From Geomicrobium sp. JCM 19038 (GTDB lineage Bacteria > Bacillota > Bacilli > Bacillales > Marinococcaceae), in the NCBI RefSeq assembly GCF_000698125.1, contig NZ_BAXA01000008.1, forward strand, positions 1 through 64,000: a stretch of DNA of 64,000 nucleotides. Reading direction: 5' to 3'. The notes beneath the pieces were generated by a model. The model made no database searches. It was not told the origin of the DNA and saw only the letters and a program-made list of their open reading frames with translations. Of the stretch, positions 1 through 9,534 are shown piece after piece (the first letter of the stretch is position 1; every line of letters starts with the position of its first letter). The translations under genes and the position numbers were made by a program.

Positions 1-118
1 TGTAGCAAGAGGAGTGGAGGGTGGTGCAAGAACTAGGCATGGTGTAGCAAGAAGAGTGTAGGGTGGTGCAAGAGCTGGGCATGGTGTAGCAAGAGGAGTG
101 TAGGTGGTGCAAGACAGG
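1..118. repeat. Tandem repeat, 42-bp unit made of two 21-bp halves
   Basis: About 2.8 copies of a 42-bp unit start at positions 1, 43 and 85. Each unit splits into two related 21-bp halves that share GCAAGA after TGTA or TGGT. The repeat is cut by the window edge. The minus strand is open in two frames, so it could be the end of a repeat-containing gene, but no start or ribosome-binding site is visible. Positions 119-292 hold nested short inverted repeats (AAACCC at 153-158 with GGGTTT at 188-193; CTTCG at 158-162 with CGAAG at 172-176) and no recognisable gene. Confidence 0.75.
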
Positions 119-292
119 TGCAGTATGATGTGAGCTTGATCGGGCAAGTAGAAAACCCTTCGTTGTAACAGCGAAGTAGTGACTTTTGGGTTTATGTAAG
201 CGAGCTCCGCTGGATTACGCACCTGTTCAAAAGCTAACCCAAGTTGTCGTACCAAACGATGGAGCTATACTCATATAGATCCACAAGAGTAA

Positions 293-337
293 GAAAAAAG
301 ACTCTCCGCCACTTTGGTTACGGAGAGTCTTTCTTTT
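293..337 (-). terminator. Rho-independent terminator, probably bidirectional
   Basis: A perfect 10-bp stem (299-308 with 321-330) with a 12-nt loop is followed on the minus strand by a run of six T, and on the plus strand by TTCTTTT. It lies just after the stop of the small minus-strand gene at 387-533 and ends that transcript. Confidence 0.8.
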
Positions 338-386
338 ATATTGTCGGTTGTGCATTGCATTCTTTGTTCGAACAACGTAAGCCCGA

Positions 387-533
387 TTATAAGAACGTCG
401 TTAACAAAACAATCGCACCAGCGATTAAGACGAAGCTAGCAATGGAACGAATTAAACAGCCAACGCCTCTCATTACGAGTGGGAAAACGAAAATGACCAT
501 GATTGCGATGACGATGATGGTGATAAGATCCAC
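387..533 (-). CDS. Small membrane protein, 48 aa
   Basis: A 48-residue protein starting with GTG and preceded by an AGAAGGGGGG ribosome-binding site 8 nt upstream. The sequence is almost entirely hydrophobic: one helix at residues 3-20, a short MRGVG turn, and a second helix at about 30-47. I do not recognise the family. The strong ribosome-binding site and the terminator right after the stop support a real gene. An upstream stretch in another frame (about 534-640 on the minus strand) has AGGAGG at about 624-630 but no well-spaced start, so a preceding leader or broken gene is possible. Single-pass or hairpin mini-proteins of this type are common in Bacillaceae; the function is unknown. Confidence 0.55.
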   Translation of the reverse strand: MDLITIIVIAIMVIFVFPLVMRGVGCLIRSIASFVLIAGAIVLLTTFL

Positions 534-722
534 GGAATCCGCCCCCCTTCTTTGATGTTGAATTCCTCTTCTACTTTTACATAAAGTTCCCGAAATGAAA
601 AGCGTTGAAACAAAGTAAATGTTTTCTTGCTAGCTCCTCCTGTAATAGGCTACGTCAAGAAGACGTAAACGAATGGAGTTGGATATGCCTTCCGTTTATA
701 AGCGAGTAAGTTGCTCAGACGT

Positions 723-3148
723 TCACTGAAAAAGAAACTGTCCAGTGATTGAGTCAGGGTGTTTGGCAATTTCTTCTGGTTTTCCAGTGGCAATCAGTTC
801 TCCTCCTTGATCACCTCCTGATGGTCCAAGATCAACCACCCAGTCGCTACTTTCAATCATCATCGTATGATGCTCAACGACAACAACGGTGTTATTCGCA
901 TCAACGAGTTTGGAAAGTAACGTATGCAAGTGTTTAATATCTGTCATGTGTAAACCGCTTGTCGGTTCGTCGAGCAAATACAGAGTATGACCTTTCTTTG
1001 CTTGGCTCAATTCTTTGGCGAGCTTTAATCGCTGTCCTTCACCGCCTGATAAGGTTGTAAGTGCTTGTCCCCAATTTAAGTAGCCCAAGCCAACATCGAT
1101 TAGAAGTTGAAGTAATGTGTTCATCTTGCTTTTCGTTTCAAAAAACGTAATCGATTGTTCAACACTTAAATTGAGAAAGTCAGCAATTGAATGTTCTTTG
1201 AATTGTACAGAAAGGACATGATCTTGAAAACGTTGCCCTTTACAACTTGGGCAGGTAACTTTCATGTCGGACAAGAAACTTAAGTTCACATCAACTTGCC
1301 CGAGTCCTTCGCACTGTTCACACCTGCCACCAACAGTATTAAATGAAAAATCTTTCGTTTTTAGACCAAGTTCTTTTGCTTTTGGCTGTGCCGCAAATTG
1401 AGTACGTAATAAAGTGAATAAGTCCATGAAGGTTGCTACATTTGAACGCTGCATACGTGTTAACGGGGATTGCCCAACTTGAATAACATGGTCGACTTCA
1501 TCTAGCCAACGATCTTTTCGCAGCCTTTGTTTTTCGCAAGTACATCAAACACAAGCGTAGACTTTCCCGAACCAGACACACCAGTAACGCTTGTGATCGT
1601 TCCGAGTGGGATGTTTGCGGTGACGTTTTTTAAGTTGTTCGCATTCGCATTTGTAATGGTGACATAGTTTCCATTTCCATTTCGTCGTCTTGCAGGAAGT
1701 GATTGCTTTTGATTTAATAACTTTCCCGTTGGGGAGGAAGAGTTTTGCATGAGTTCTTGGGCGGTTCCTTGTCCGACGACCTCTCCGCCTTTTCTTCCAG
1801 CGCCGGGTCCGATGTCAATGAGGTGGTCAGCTTCATGCATGACGAGTTCATCGTGTTCAATAACGAGCACAGTATTTCCTAAATCTCGTAACTGTTTCAT
1901 TATCGAAATTAATCCGCTCGTATCTTTTGGGTGAAGACCTGCGGTCGGTTCATCAAGTATATAAAGGACGCCCGTTAGTCCAGAACCTAAAATTGAAGCT
2001 AGCTTTAGTCGTTGAGATTCTCCACCTGATAAAGTGATCGCTTGGCGATCCAAGGTTAGGTAGCCGAGTCCGACATGAATGATTCGTTGTAAGCGTACGC
2101 GGAAATCATTCGTGACGGTGTAAAGAAGTTCATCTTCAGCTTCCTCATTAACCGTTTCTACATGATGAATCCAGTCGAGTACATCATGAAGGGGGGCAAG
2201 TGATAACTCTGGTAACCGCCTTCCTTGTACGGTGACTTGTCTTACATCTTCACGAAGGCGCTCACCGTGACAATGGGAGCACGTATGGCTGTAAAAAAGT
2301 GCAGCCTCTGCAGATTTTCCATCTTTTTCATGATACCTTCGCCACATCCCGGTGATGATTCCTTCGAATTTCCCTTTTGCAACAGTTTTTGGCGGTTTCA
2401 CATTTGGGAAGTGTTGGATGAACGTATCACTGTCTGTGCCATATAAAACCAGGTGCCATTCAGCTTCCGTATAATCTTGAAGAAGTTTATCCCCTGTAAT
2501 CGTTAAATCGTACTGTTTACTTGCATTTACAATTGAGTGGACATAATGATCAATAATTGAACGGTGCCAAAAGGTAACAGCACCTTCTTGTAAGCTTTTC
2601 GTTTGCTCGAATACGAGTGAAAGGTCGATGTTGACGACGGTGCCGAGTCCCGTACATGTCGGGCAAGCACCGTCCATTGTATTAAATGAGAAATCAGCTT
2701 TTGTCAACGCTTGGAGCGAAGCGTTGCAATGAGGGCAAGTAACGGTTGAAGCTTGTTCACCACTTGCACGCGCAGGTAAGACTTGATGGCAACTTGTACA
2801 AGTCATTTCCCCTTTTTGTGCGAAGATTTGACGTAGGTACGTATACAAGTCCGTAACCGTTCCTACTGTTGAACGAGGGTTGCGATTTGTCACGTGCTGA
2901 CCAATAGAAATCGATGGTGACAACCCAATCATGCGATTGACTTTAGGTTTTTGAATGGCTTCTGCAGACAAACCACTTGATTCTAAATATTGTCGTTGGC
3001 ATTCACGTTGCAACAAGTCGAGGGCGAGCGTTGATTTGCCTGATCCGGATGGTCCGGTTACGACAACAAATTGATTTTTGGGGATTTCGAGCGTGATGTT
3101 TTTTAGGTTATTCTCTCGAGCGCCTTCAATACGGATTGAATTACTCAT
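723..3148 (-). CDS. UvrA2-type ABC ATPase (DrrC-like UvrA paralogue), frameshifted
   Basis: Class II UvrA protein, about 808 aa if one frameshift is repaired. The first half has Walker A GPSGSGKST near residue 33, zinc-ligand pairs CTSC and CPHC, the signature LSGGESQRLKL and LLYTV-type linker sequence. The second half has Walker A GVSGSGKST, CEQCEGLG, LSGGEGQRLKL and LLDEPTSGLH. It is shorter than housekeeping UvrA (about 940 aa) because the UvrB-binding region after the first Walker A is reduced, as in UvrA2/DrrC proteins linked to DNA-adduct or intercalator tolerance. The start is ATG 3148 behind AGGAGG. The frame breaks near 1500, where one base is missing between VG and DEVDHVIQVG; the downstream frame continues the family sequence exactly. 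It is divergent from a MerR regulator that probably controls it (inference). Confidence 0.85.
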
Positions 3149-3210
3149 TTAAGACCTCCTAGAAGTTGATGTGCAAGACCAATCATATAACAGTAATGCA
3201 AGTAGGGAAC

Positions 3211-3239
3211 TTTCAGTGATCAATCTCTTGCTATATAAT
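3211..3239 (+). promoter_or_regulatory. Candidate promoter of the double-MerR gene
   Basis: TTTCAG (3211-3216) and TATAAT (3234-3239) are 17 bp apart in the intergenic space between the divergent uvrA2-like and merR genes. The -35 box is weak. An ACTT...AAGT inverted repeat lies at about 3257-3273, between this promoter and the gene start, and is a possible regulator site. Confidence 0.35.
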
Positions 3240-3286
3240 AAAAACATTGTCATGGTACTTTAAGGTTCTAAGTGAGGGAAGAAGAG

Positions 3287-4005
3287 ATGAAAGTGTATAA
3301 GCCAATTGAGATTGCAAGAATTGTTGGGTCAGTACGAGTGCCTTGCGACATTATGAATCGTGGGGAATTGTACCGAAGCCTGAGCGGTTTGAGAATGGCT
3401 ATCGCAAATATACCGATGTTCATTTAGCCTATTTCCGTTGCTTACGTGCGATGTTCCCAGCATTCGGTCATGCATTGACGAGCGAAGTGGTATTAGATAT
3501 TAAGAACGGCAATCAAGATCAAGCATTTTGGCGCATGAATAAAGCGCAAGCAGATCTTCAATATGAAAAAATGACGACGGATCAGACGCTTGAAATGCTA
3601 CGAAACCCGGAACTTCCATTAACGTTAAAAGGTACCGTAAAAGAAGAGATGACGATTGGGGAAGTGGCGGAAATTACCGATGTCCTCCCATCGTCGATTC
3701 GCCATTGGGAAAAGGAAGGGCTCATTACACCGAAACGTAACCTTGAGAATGGGTATCGGATTTATCAGTCTACCCACGTGCGTCAAATTTTATTGTTACG
3801 AACGATGCGAAAGACGGTCTTTTTTATTGATCAGATGAGAGAAATCGTTCAGGCGGTAGAGCACCATAGTGTGCAAAAGGCAAAGCAATCAGCTGTACAA
3901 GCAAGAGAATACATCTCGGAGCGGAATCGATTGCAGATGAATGCTATTTATGAAGTAATTCGCCTTTGTAAAGTAGTAAACGAAGAGGATGAAGATGATT
4001 ACTAA
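3287..4005 (+). CDS. Transcriptional regulator with two MerR DNA-binding domains, frameshifted
   Basis: About 239 aa after repair. An N-terminal MerR helix-turn-helix covers residues 1-70 (MKVYKPIEIARIVG ... ALRHYESWGIVPKPER..GYRKY). A second MerR domain starts near residue 120 (MTIGEVAEITDVLPSSIRHW ... GLITPKRN..GYRIY) and is followed by a helical tail. The start ATG 3287 has GAGGGAAG upstream. Frame is lost at the GGG at 3326-3328: with a fourth G the reading becomes VGVSTSALRHY, the expected MerR recognition helix. Two tandem MerR domains in one chain are unusual, since the family normally dimerises single domains. Divergence from the UvrA2-like gene suggests it controls that gene, perhaps in response to a DNA-binding drug (inference). 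Confidence 0.8.
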
Positions 4006-4030
4006 GAAGAGTAAAGAAGGTTAAAAGAAA

Positions 4031-4060
4031 AATACTCTGTGCCCCGTGGCACAGAGTATT
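4031..4060. terminator. Bidirectional rho-independent terminator
   Basis: A 13-bp perfect stem AATACTCTGTGCC with a 4-nt loop sits between the convergent merR-type gene and the acidic lipoprotein gene. The minus-strand product is followed by TTTTTCTTTT; the plus-strand product by a weaker TTGTT. Confidence 0.85.
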
Positions 4061-4065
4061 TGTTA

Positions 4066-5055
4066 TTAATCATCGCTTTCTTCTTCGTCAGCTTCTTCTT
4101 CTGGTTCCATATCTTCGAATTCAGCTTCCATTTGTGCTTCCATCTCAGCTTGGAATTCTTCAATATCTACGGCATTTTCGATGGCTTCTTCTGGAATGTC
4201 AATGGTATCAATTCCGTCGAAGTCAGAGAACGTTCCGTTCATTTGTTGATTAATGGAAATCGTTTCACCTTCTTCAGTCATTTCCATCTCAAAGTTCATT
4301 TCAATGCCTTCTTGGTAGTACGTATCTTTGTTAATGTACATGACGTAGTCAAACGTATTGATCGTCATTTCATTAAATAACTGCTCCATTTGTTCAGCCA
4401 TCATCTCATCGTTTTGTTGCGTTGCGACGATCTCTTTCGAAAACTCAATCAAGTCATCTCCTGAGCCTTCTACACTTAGTGCGTATTGATCGCCTTCATC
4501 GGACAAGGTAATGTTTTCTGTAAATTGTTCAAGAATCTCAAGCTGTTCTTGTGGTGACATTTCTAAGTCTTCGATGCTCATGAGGTCATCACCGAGGAGA
4601 TCCATCTTCATCCACTCATCAATCATCGGTTCGAACATGTAAAGAATGCCGTCTTCATCCATGTATTGTTCGATTTCCACTTCTTCGCCCGTCATCGGGT
4701 CAGGAGTCGTAATCGTTTGAGCGAACATCATCGGGTCCATCATGACGTCCATTTCAATTTTTGAGTCCATAGGCATTTCTTCACCGTCAAATGAAATCGT
4801 TTGGGCAATGTCCATGACACCACGATAACTTTCAAGTGATTCCATCGCCTCGTAAGAAAGTCGCATAACTTCTTCGGCTTCACCATCAGCCTCTGTTGCT
4901 TCTTCTTCGGTAGCATTTTCGTCAGCGTCAACTTCAGTTTCTGCTTCGTTTTCTACGTCTTCAACTTCTGTACTCGTGTCAGCATCACTATCATTACATG
5001 CGGCTAGAACTACGACGAATGTGGACAACGATAACCAAAGCTTCATCTTTTTCAT
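4066..5055 (-). CDS. Very acidic lipoprotein, DUF6612-like
   Basis: A 329-aa secreted lipoprotein. The signal peptide MKKMKLWLSLSTFVVVLAAC ends in the lipobox LAAC, so Cys20 should be lipidated. An Asp/Glu-rich linker (residues 21-60) follows, and then a beta-rich domain with repeated pairs such as METQ/MEMT and QYALSVEG that resembles the DUF6612 (LppX/LprG-like fold) lipoproteins of Bacillales. The C-terminus is again strongly acidic. ATG 5055 has AGGAGG 5 nt upstream. The extreme acidity fits an exposed protein in a halophilic or alkaliphilic cell (inference). The ligand is unknown; the fold family often binds lipids. Confidence 0.65.
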   Translation of the reverse strand: MKKMKLWLSLSTFVVVLAACNDSDADTSTEVEDVENEAETEVDADENATEEEATEADGEAEEVMRLSYEAMESLESYRGVMDIAQTISFDGEEMPMDSKIEMDVMMDPMMFAQTITTPDPMTGEEVEIEQYMDEDGILYMFEPMIDEWMKMDLLGDDLMSIEDLEMSPQEQLEILEQFTENITLSDEGDQYALSVEGSGDDLIEFSKEIVATQQNDEMMAEQMEQLFNEMTINTFDYVMYINKDTYYQEGIEMNFEMEMTEEGETISINQQMNGTFSDFDGIDTIDIPEEAIENAVDIEEFQAEMEAQMEAEFEDMEPEEEADEEESDD

Positions 5056-5232
5056 AAAATCCTCCTAAAAGATTACGTCTTCACGTGTGTATCAGTCATA
5101 GACCAATACGACCATAACAAAACCCAATCATACAGGAAGAAGGTTTCAATATAAATGGGAAAAATGTAGTGTTGTTTAAATTGGATTAAAACATTGTATT
5201 CTCAGTAAAAAACATTCGGTGAGTAATAAAAA

Positions 5233-5260
5233 AACAACCCGCACTGTTAGGCGGGCTGTT
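5233..5260 (-). terminator. Terminator of the yhgE-like gene
   Basis: A 10-bp stem with one mismatch (5233-5242 with 5251-5260) is followed on the minus strand by seven T. The stop codon of the gene (5247-5249) lies in the loop. Confidence 0.8.
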
Positions 5261-7541
5261 CTTCAACGGAAGTTGAATCGGCTTTTTTGTTTTGTTTCTT
5301 CATCTTAAGATGGAAATACAAGAACGTAAGCGTAAGTGTTATGACCATCATAACGACAAGTGGCCACGTTTCATACAAAAGTTCAGGTCGGTCCATGTGA
5401 ACTGTTGCACGCATACCCAGGACTGTATACGTCATCGGTAACCATTCGTGTACCCACTGAAAAGGTGCTGGTACGAGTTCAACAGGGAATGAACCGCCAC
5501 TTCCCCCAAGCTGGATAATCAGAAGTATAATACCGATAAAACGACCAGGGTTATCAAGAATCGCTACGAGCATCAAAATTAATGCCATAAACGCAAGACT
5601 TGAGAACCATAAAAACAAGCTAAATAAAATCGGATTTGAAATGCTCAAATCTAAGCCCCAAAATACGACGGCGAGTAGAGCAGCGGCTTGCACCGTACTT
5701 ACTGTCCATACGACTCCTAGCTTTCCAGAGAACCATTGCCACCCGGTCTCATGTGCGGCGAGGGGATCTCGGAACGGATAAATAATGGATAAAGTAAGAC
5801 CGCCTACATAAAGTGCTAACGACAAGAAGTAAGGAGCAAGCCCTTCACCGTATGAGTAGTCCTGTTGGACGCCTTCAGAAGCGGATTGTACTGGTGAACT
5901 CAATAACGCTTGTTGATTTTCATTAAGTTCATAGTCAAGTAACACATCAGAAAGGGTCGTCAAGTGTTCATGAAGCTCATGTGCACCGTCATCTAAGTCT
6001 TGGATTCCTTTTTTAATTTCTTCGCCACCGCTTTTGGCTTGGTGCATTTGGTACGTTAGCTCATCTGAACCTTCGTCGAGTTGTTCAAGACCAGCATGAA
6101 GCTCGGAAACGGCTTCAGTTGCTTCATTTAAAGTAGTTTCAATGGTTTTAATGATGGCATCTGTCTGAGATAACGCATGTTCAAGCGTATAAAGCGTTGC
6201 TGTAATCTCATCAAAAAGATCCATTTGTTGTAAGTTACCTGTGCCAAGCTCTTGAGGTAAGCTGTTATTTAACTGTGTAAAGCTCGCATTAACATCATCG
6301 ACCCACTCCGAAATTTCTTGTTGCCCGGTGATCAGCGTAGTGGAAACTTCGTCATACGTTGAACGAATGGAGTCAACAGCCGTGTCGACATTCGTAGTCT
6401 GTTCTTCTAGGTCTGCGGATAACTGCGTAAGTGAGTGAGAGAGTTCTTCTAAATGTGCACACACTTCTTCTTCACTCTCACACTGGTCGATCTGTTCATC
6501 TAACAAGTACAGTCGATCAGTAACCATTGAATTGGCTTGTTGTAATCCGTCATTCATGCGTTCAATTTGTTCAAGAAGGTTGCTTGCATTTGTGATTGCT
6601 TGTTGATTTTCATTTAATGTGTGTTCCCATTCGCTCCACGTAGACTGAGCGTCATGAAGTGTGTTGCGCACGTTTTGCCATTCTGTTTCGAGTGATTGTA
6701 AAGACTGCCTCAGATTTGCAAAGTCTTCACTCTCCAGATAACGCAACGCCTGTTGTACTTCGTGTTCCAACGTATCAAGTCGTTCGATGAGTTGATTACC
6801 CTCATCGCTCGTCTCATAACGATGATTAAACTGAACGATTTCTTCTTTAAGTTGACCCGTGCCAAGGGCTGCTTCTTGGATGCCGTCATGAAGCGTATTT
6901 GCACCAACTTCTAAATCAGAAAGACCGTTTACGAGCGAATGCATATTTTCATAAGCAGATTCAGTGCCATCGGCAATTTCTAAAGCCCCGTCACGAAGGT
7001 CTACAACGGCTTCAAGTAACGTGCTGTATGCATCATTAGCGACTTCGACATAAGACTCTGTAAGCGTTTGGGATAACTCATGTTCCATTTGCGTAATCGC
7101 TTGTGAACCAAGTTGGCTGCTGACAAAGTTCATGTCTTCATTGATTTCATAATAAAGCACACCTTGTTCAGGATGATCGTTTTGTACAGAAGTGACGTGC
7201 TCAGAAAAGTCTTCTGGTACATGAACAAAAAAGTAATAGTCAAAGTCAGTTAACCCTTGTTGGGCAGTTTCGTAATCTGTCACCTCAAATTGAAAGGATT
7301 CATCATCGAATAGCGTCTCAACAAATTCATCCCCTGCATGAATGAATTCGTCATTAACTTCTGTTCCTGTATCTTCATTAACGATCGCAACCGGTAAATT
7401 TTCAATTTCTCCGTATGGATCCCAAAATGCCCAAAGCAAAAGACCGCCGTACAAGACTGGAATGACCATAATTCCAAGAATGCCGATGCTCATTTTTTTG
7501 TTTTTAAGAATGGCTTTCCACTCATTTAGAAATCCTTTCAT
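5247..7541 (-). CDS. yhgE: YhgE/Pip family membrane protein
   Basis: A 764-aa ABC-2-type membrane protein of the YhgE/phage infection protein family. A cytoplasmic start and TM1 (residues about 18-40) precede the conserved region LPVAIVNEDTG near 50. A long extracellular region (about 175-560) is rich in Glu/Gln/Leu and predicted to be coiled coil, and at least five C-terminal TM segments cover about 575-745. Length and order match the family. Relatives are linked to export or envelope stress and one serves as a phage receptor; the substrate here is unknown. The TetR gene immediately upstream on the same strand has the same arrangement as B. subtilis yhgD-yhgE, and a matching operator-like site sits between them. 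Confidence 0.8.
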   Translation of the reverse strand: MKGFLNEWKAILKNKKMSIGILGIMVIPVLYGGLLLWAFWDPYGEIENLPVAIVNEDTGTEVNDEFIHAGDEFVETLFDDESFQFEVTDYETAQQGLTDFDYYFFVHVPEDFSEHVTSVQNDHPEQGVLYYEINEDMNFVSSQLGSQAITQMEHELSQTLTESYVEVANDAYSTLLEAVVDLRDGALEIADGTESAYENMHSLVNGLSDLEVGANTLHDGIQEAALGTGQLKEEIVQFNHRYETSDEGNQLIERLDTLEHEVQQALRYLESEDFANLRQSLQSLETEWQNVRNTLHDAQSTWSEWEHTLNENQQAITNASNLLEQIERMNDGLQQANSMVTDRLYLLDEQIDQCESEEEVCAHLEELSHSLTQLSADLEEQTTNVDTAVDSIRSTYDEVSTTLITGQQEISEWVDDVNASFTQLNNSLPQELGTGNLQQMDLFDEITATLYTLEHALSQTDAIIKTIETTLNEATEAVSELHAGLEQLDEGSDELTYQMHQAKSGGEEIKKGIQDLDDGAHELHEHLTTLSDVLLDYELNENQQALLSSPVQSASEGVQQDYSYGEGLAPYFLSLALYVGGLTLSIIYPFRDPLAAHETGWQWFSGKLGVVWTVSTVQAAALLAVVFWGLDLSISNPILFSLFLWFSSLAFMALILMLVAILDNPGRFIGIILLIIQLGGSGGSFPVELVPAPFQWVHEWLPMTYTVLGMRATVHMDRPELLYETWPLVVMMVITLTLTFLYFHLKMKKQNKKADSTSVEEQPA

Positions 7542-7560
7542 ACCCTCACTCCAAAACTAT

Positions 7561-7585
7561 TTGACCAATTCGTTAAAATGGTCAT
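7561..7585. promoter_or_regulatory. Operator-like site in front of yhgE
   Basis: TTGACC-N13-GGTCAT. The same half-sites and spacing occur in front of the TetR gene at 8215-8239, which suggests that one TetR dimer type binds both. Confidence 0.55.
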
Positions 7586-7609
7586 TTTATTGTAAAAAAA
7601 ACATCGCTA

Positions 7610-8191
7610 CTATGGTTGACGAATAGCGATGCCGTCAAAAATATGGTTTTTGAAAACGTCGTATAATTCTCGCTCACTTAATGGCGGTTCATTTTGTTCC
7701 CAATCCACGATAAACGCCATGTACAATTTATAAATGGTAAATGCGGTCACTTTCGGATTTGTTACGAGTAAACGGCGACGGTTTGCTCCCCGTTCAACGA
7801 CACGTTCAATTTGTTTCAAAATGAGCTCTTCAACCCGAGCAATCGCCATATGTGCCTCTTGTGTTCCAAAGACGTTTACTTCTTCAGTAAGCTGAGCAAG
7901 TAACTTATGTTCTTTGCGGTAACGTAAGACACCATAAAGTGCTTCATGCAATAAGTCTAATGTTTTGCCGTCACGTTGCATAATATTGTGAAACTGCAAC
8001 TCAACGTCGTAAATTAACTCATCCATCACAGCTTCAAACAGTTGCTCTTTATTCGTGAATTCCGTATAAATCGTTCCTTTTCCAACGTGTGCGACTTTCG
8101 CAACGTGAGCAACGGTTGTCCCTTTATATCCGAATAAGGAGAAAGCATGTTTGGCAGCATCCATAATGGATTGGCGCTTGTTCGCAATCAT
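7610..8191 (-). CDS. TetR-family repressor (YhgD-like)
   Basis: A 193-aa one-domain-plus-ligand-pocket regulator. The N-terminal helix-turn-helix (residues about 8-55) reads ARHAF..FGYKGTTVAHVAK.AHVGKGTIYTEFTNKEQLF-like, the classical TetR signature. The remainder is helical. ATG 8191 follows TAAGGAGAGG. It lies directly upstream of yhgE on the same strand. The paired TTGACC-N13-GGTCA sites in front of both genes imply autorepression and control of yhgE (inference). Confidence 0.85.
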   Translation of the reverse strand: MIANKRQSIMDAAKHAFSLFGYKGTTVAHVAKVAHVGKGTIYTEFTNKEQLFEAVMDELIYDVELQFHNIMQRDGKTLDLLHEALYGVLRYRKEHKLLAQLTEEVNVFGTQEAHMAIARVEELILKQIERVVERGANRRRLLVTNPKVTAFTIYKLYMAFIVDWEQNEPPLSERELYDVFKNHIFDGIAIRQP

Positions 8192-8212
8192 CGGTATAAC
8201 CTCTCCTTACAC

Positions 8213-8241
8213 AATTGACCGTTTTGTTCATTTGGTCAATT
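8213..8241. promoter_or_regulatory. Operator-like palindrome in front of the TetR gene
   Basis: AATTGACC at 8213-8220 and GGTCAATT at 8234-8241 form a perfect 8-bp inverted repeat with a 13-bp centre, located 22 bp upstream of the tetR start. It shares half-sites and spacing with the site at 7561-7585. Confidence 0.65.
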
Positions 8242-8403
8242 TAGTGTAACACCGTCTTCTGTTTTGTGCAAATGCAAGGTGAGTGCTGGCATCGACGTTA
8301 ATTTCTCTATGAATTGTTAATAAAAGGGTGTAGCATGAATGGGAATGCAGTTACCGTCTTTGGATTTATACTATTATGAATTATCGGTGGAGGAGAATGG
8401 ACA

Positions 8404-8997
8404 ATGCGTTATTGGTTTTTGTTGGCTGTTGTTGTCGTATTGACCGCTTGCAACAGCGAATCAGTTGAGCAAGAAGAAGCAACCGTGTCACCTCGGGAAC
8501 AGACGGCAGAAGAGAACTATTATCTACCAATGATTTTGGATCAACATGTACTGTTTTCTGTTGAAGATTTGCCTGCGGATACGAAAGAGATCGCCTTAAG
8601 TTATGAAGTGTGGGAGAACGGCTCGATTGTGGATGATCTAACTAGATCTATTGCCATCGGACTTAGTGAAGATCGTTCAATTGGCGATTATGATGATGTG
8701 ATGCTTGCTTTTAATGATTTAGAAACAGGCATTGACCGTGAGATTGAACTAATGATTCGCACGATGGATGAAGAGAAAATTGGAGGAACGTATAAAGGAA
8801 CAGCCTCATTTACAGGTACAGAAGAAGGACTCGGAGCCGCCGTTGCAGAAGAAATTGTCATTGGAGAGCGTAGTCCTTTATTTGTGAACTTCACCAGCTC
8901 ACAGATGAATAGCAATTGGTATGAAGAAGAAGGATTGCAAGAGATGATTCAAGCGAATGAATATGTCTTTATTGTGTATGTAGAATTTGTTGTGTAA
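8404..8997 (+). CDS. Putative lipoprotein of unknown function
   Basis: A 197-aa protein. The signal peptide MRYWFLLAVVVVLTAC has the lipobox LTAC at residues 13-16, and an acidic linker follows. The mature part is mainly beta-strand-like, with no motif I recognise. ATG 8404 has GGAGGAG upstream. A small membrane protein gene follows 26 bp later and is probably cotranscribed. Confidence 0.65.
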   Translation: MRYWFLLAVVVVLTACNSESVEQEEATVSPREQTAEENYYLPMILDQHVLFSVEDLPADTKEIALSYEVWENGSIVDDLTRSIAIGLSEDRSIGDYDDVMLAFNDLETGIDREIELMIRTMDEEKIGGTYKGTASFTGTEEGLGAAVAEEIVIGERSPLFVNFTSSQMNSNWYEEEGLQEMIQANEYVFIVYVEFVV

Positions 8998-9023
8998 CTG
9001 AAGTTGAAGAGAGGGGAGAGCGC

Positions 9024-9458
9024 GTGCGAAAGAAAAAATTTGATTTAGCGTTTATACTAATCTTTTTATTCGGTCTTCATTTTGTTCCACTATGGGTTGA
9101 ATTCTATGAAGTGATCGCTTATTACTTATTCATTTGGATTTTCCTTACTCCGCTTTTCGTGTTCCAATTTGTATGGGATCATCACACGCCTTTCTTTGTT
9201 ACTATTTGGCGAGTATTTTATAACCGTCATATTATTATTAAGATGATTCCTACTACAGTAATTGCAGTAGCGACAATAACAATGTATAGCTTGGTTATGC
9301 CTTATATCTTATTGGGTGAAGACCATGTAGAAATTTTTATTCAGTATCAATTGTGGGGCTTTTCTCTTTTAGGTGGCGTTATTGCGTCACTTTTCATTAT
9401 ATTTCGTAGCGACGAACGGTTCGAAGAGGAGACGGATGATAGTGAACGAGAATTCTAA
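9024..9458 (+). CDS. Four-TM hypothetical membrane protein
   Basis: A 144-aa protein starting with GTG behind GAGAGGGGAG. Hydrophobic segments lie at about residues 8-27, 31-52, 68-90 and 105-128, and the tail is acidic. I do not recognise the family. It follows the lipoprotein gene closely, which suggests one operon. Confidence 0.6.
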   Translation: MRKKKFDLAFILIFLFGLHFVPLWVEFYEVIAYYLFIWIFLTPLFVFQFVWDHHTPFFVTIWRVFYNRHIIIKMIPTTVIAVATITMYSLVMPYILLGEDHVEIFIQYQLWGFSLLGGVIASLFIIFRSDERFEEETDDSEREF

Positions 9459-9534
9459 ACCACTTTGCTAGGGTGGTGGTTCCATCGTGAGGTGAAAAAG
9501 AGATGAAGATGTTGAGTCAGCATCGGGCAAGCCG

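Noticed and set aside
244-555. 103-aa plus-strand ORF
   Set aside because: It runs across a terminator hairpin and antisense to the mini-protein gene, and has no ribosome-binding site or family match.
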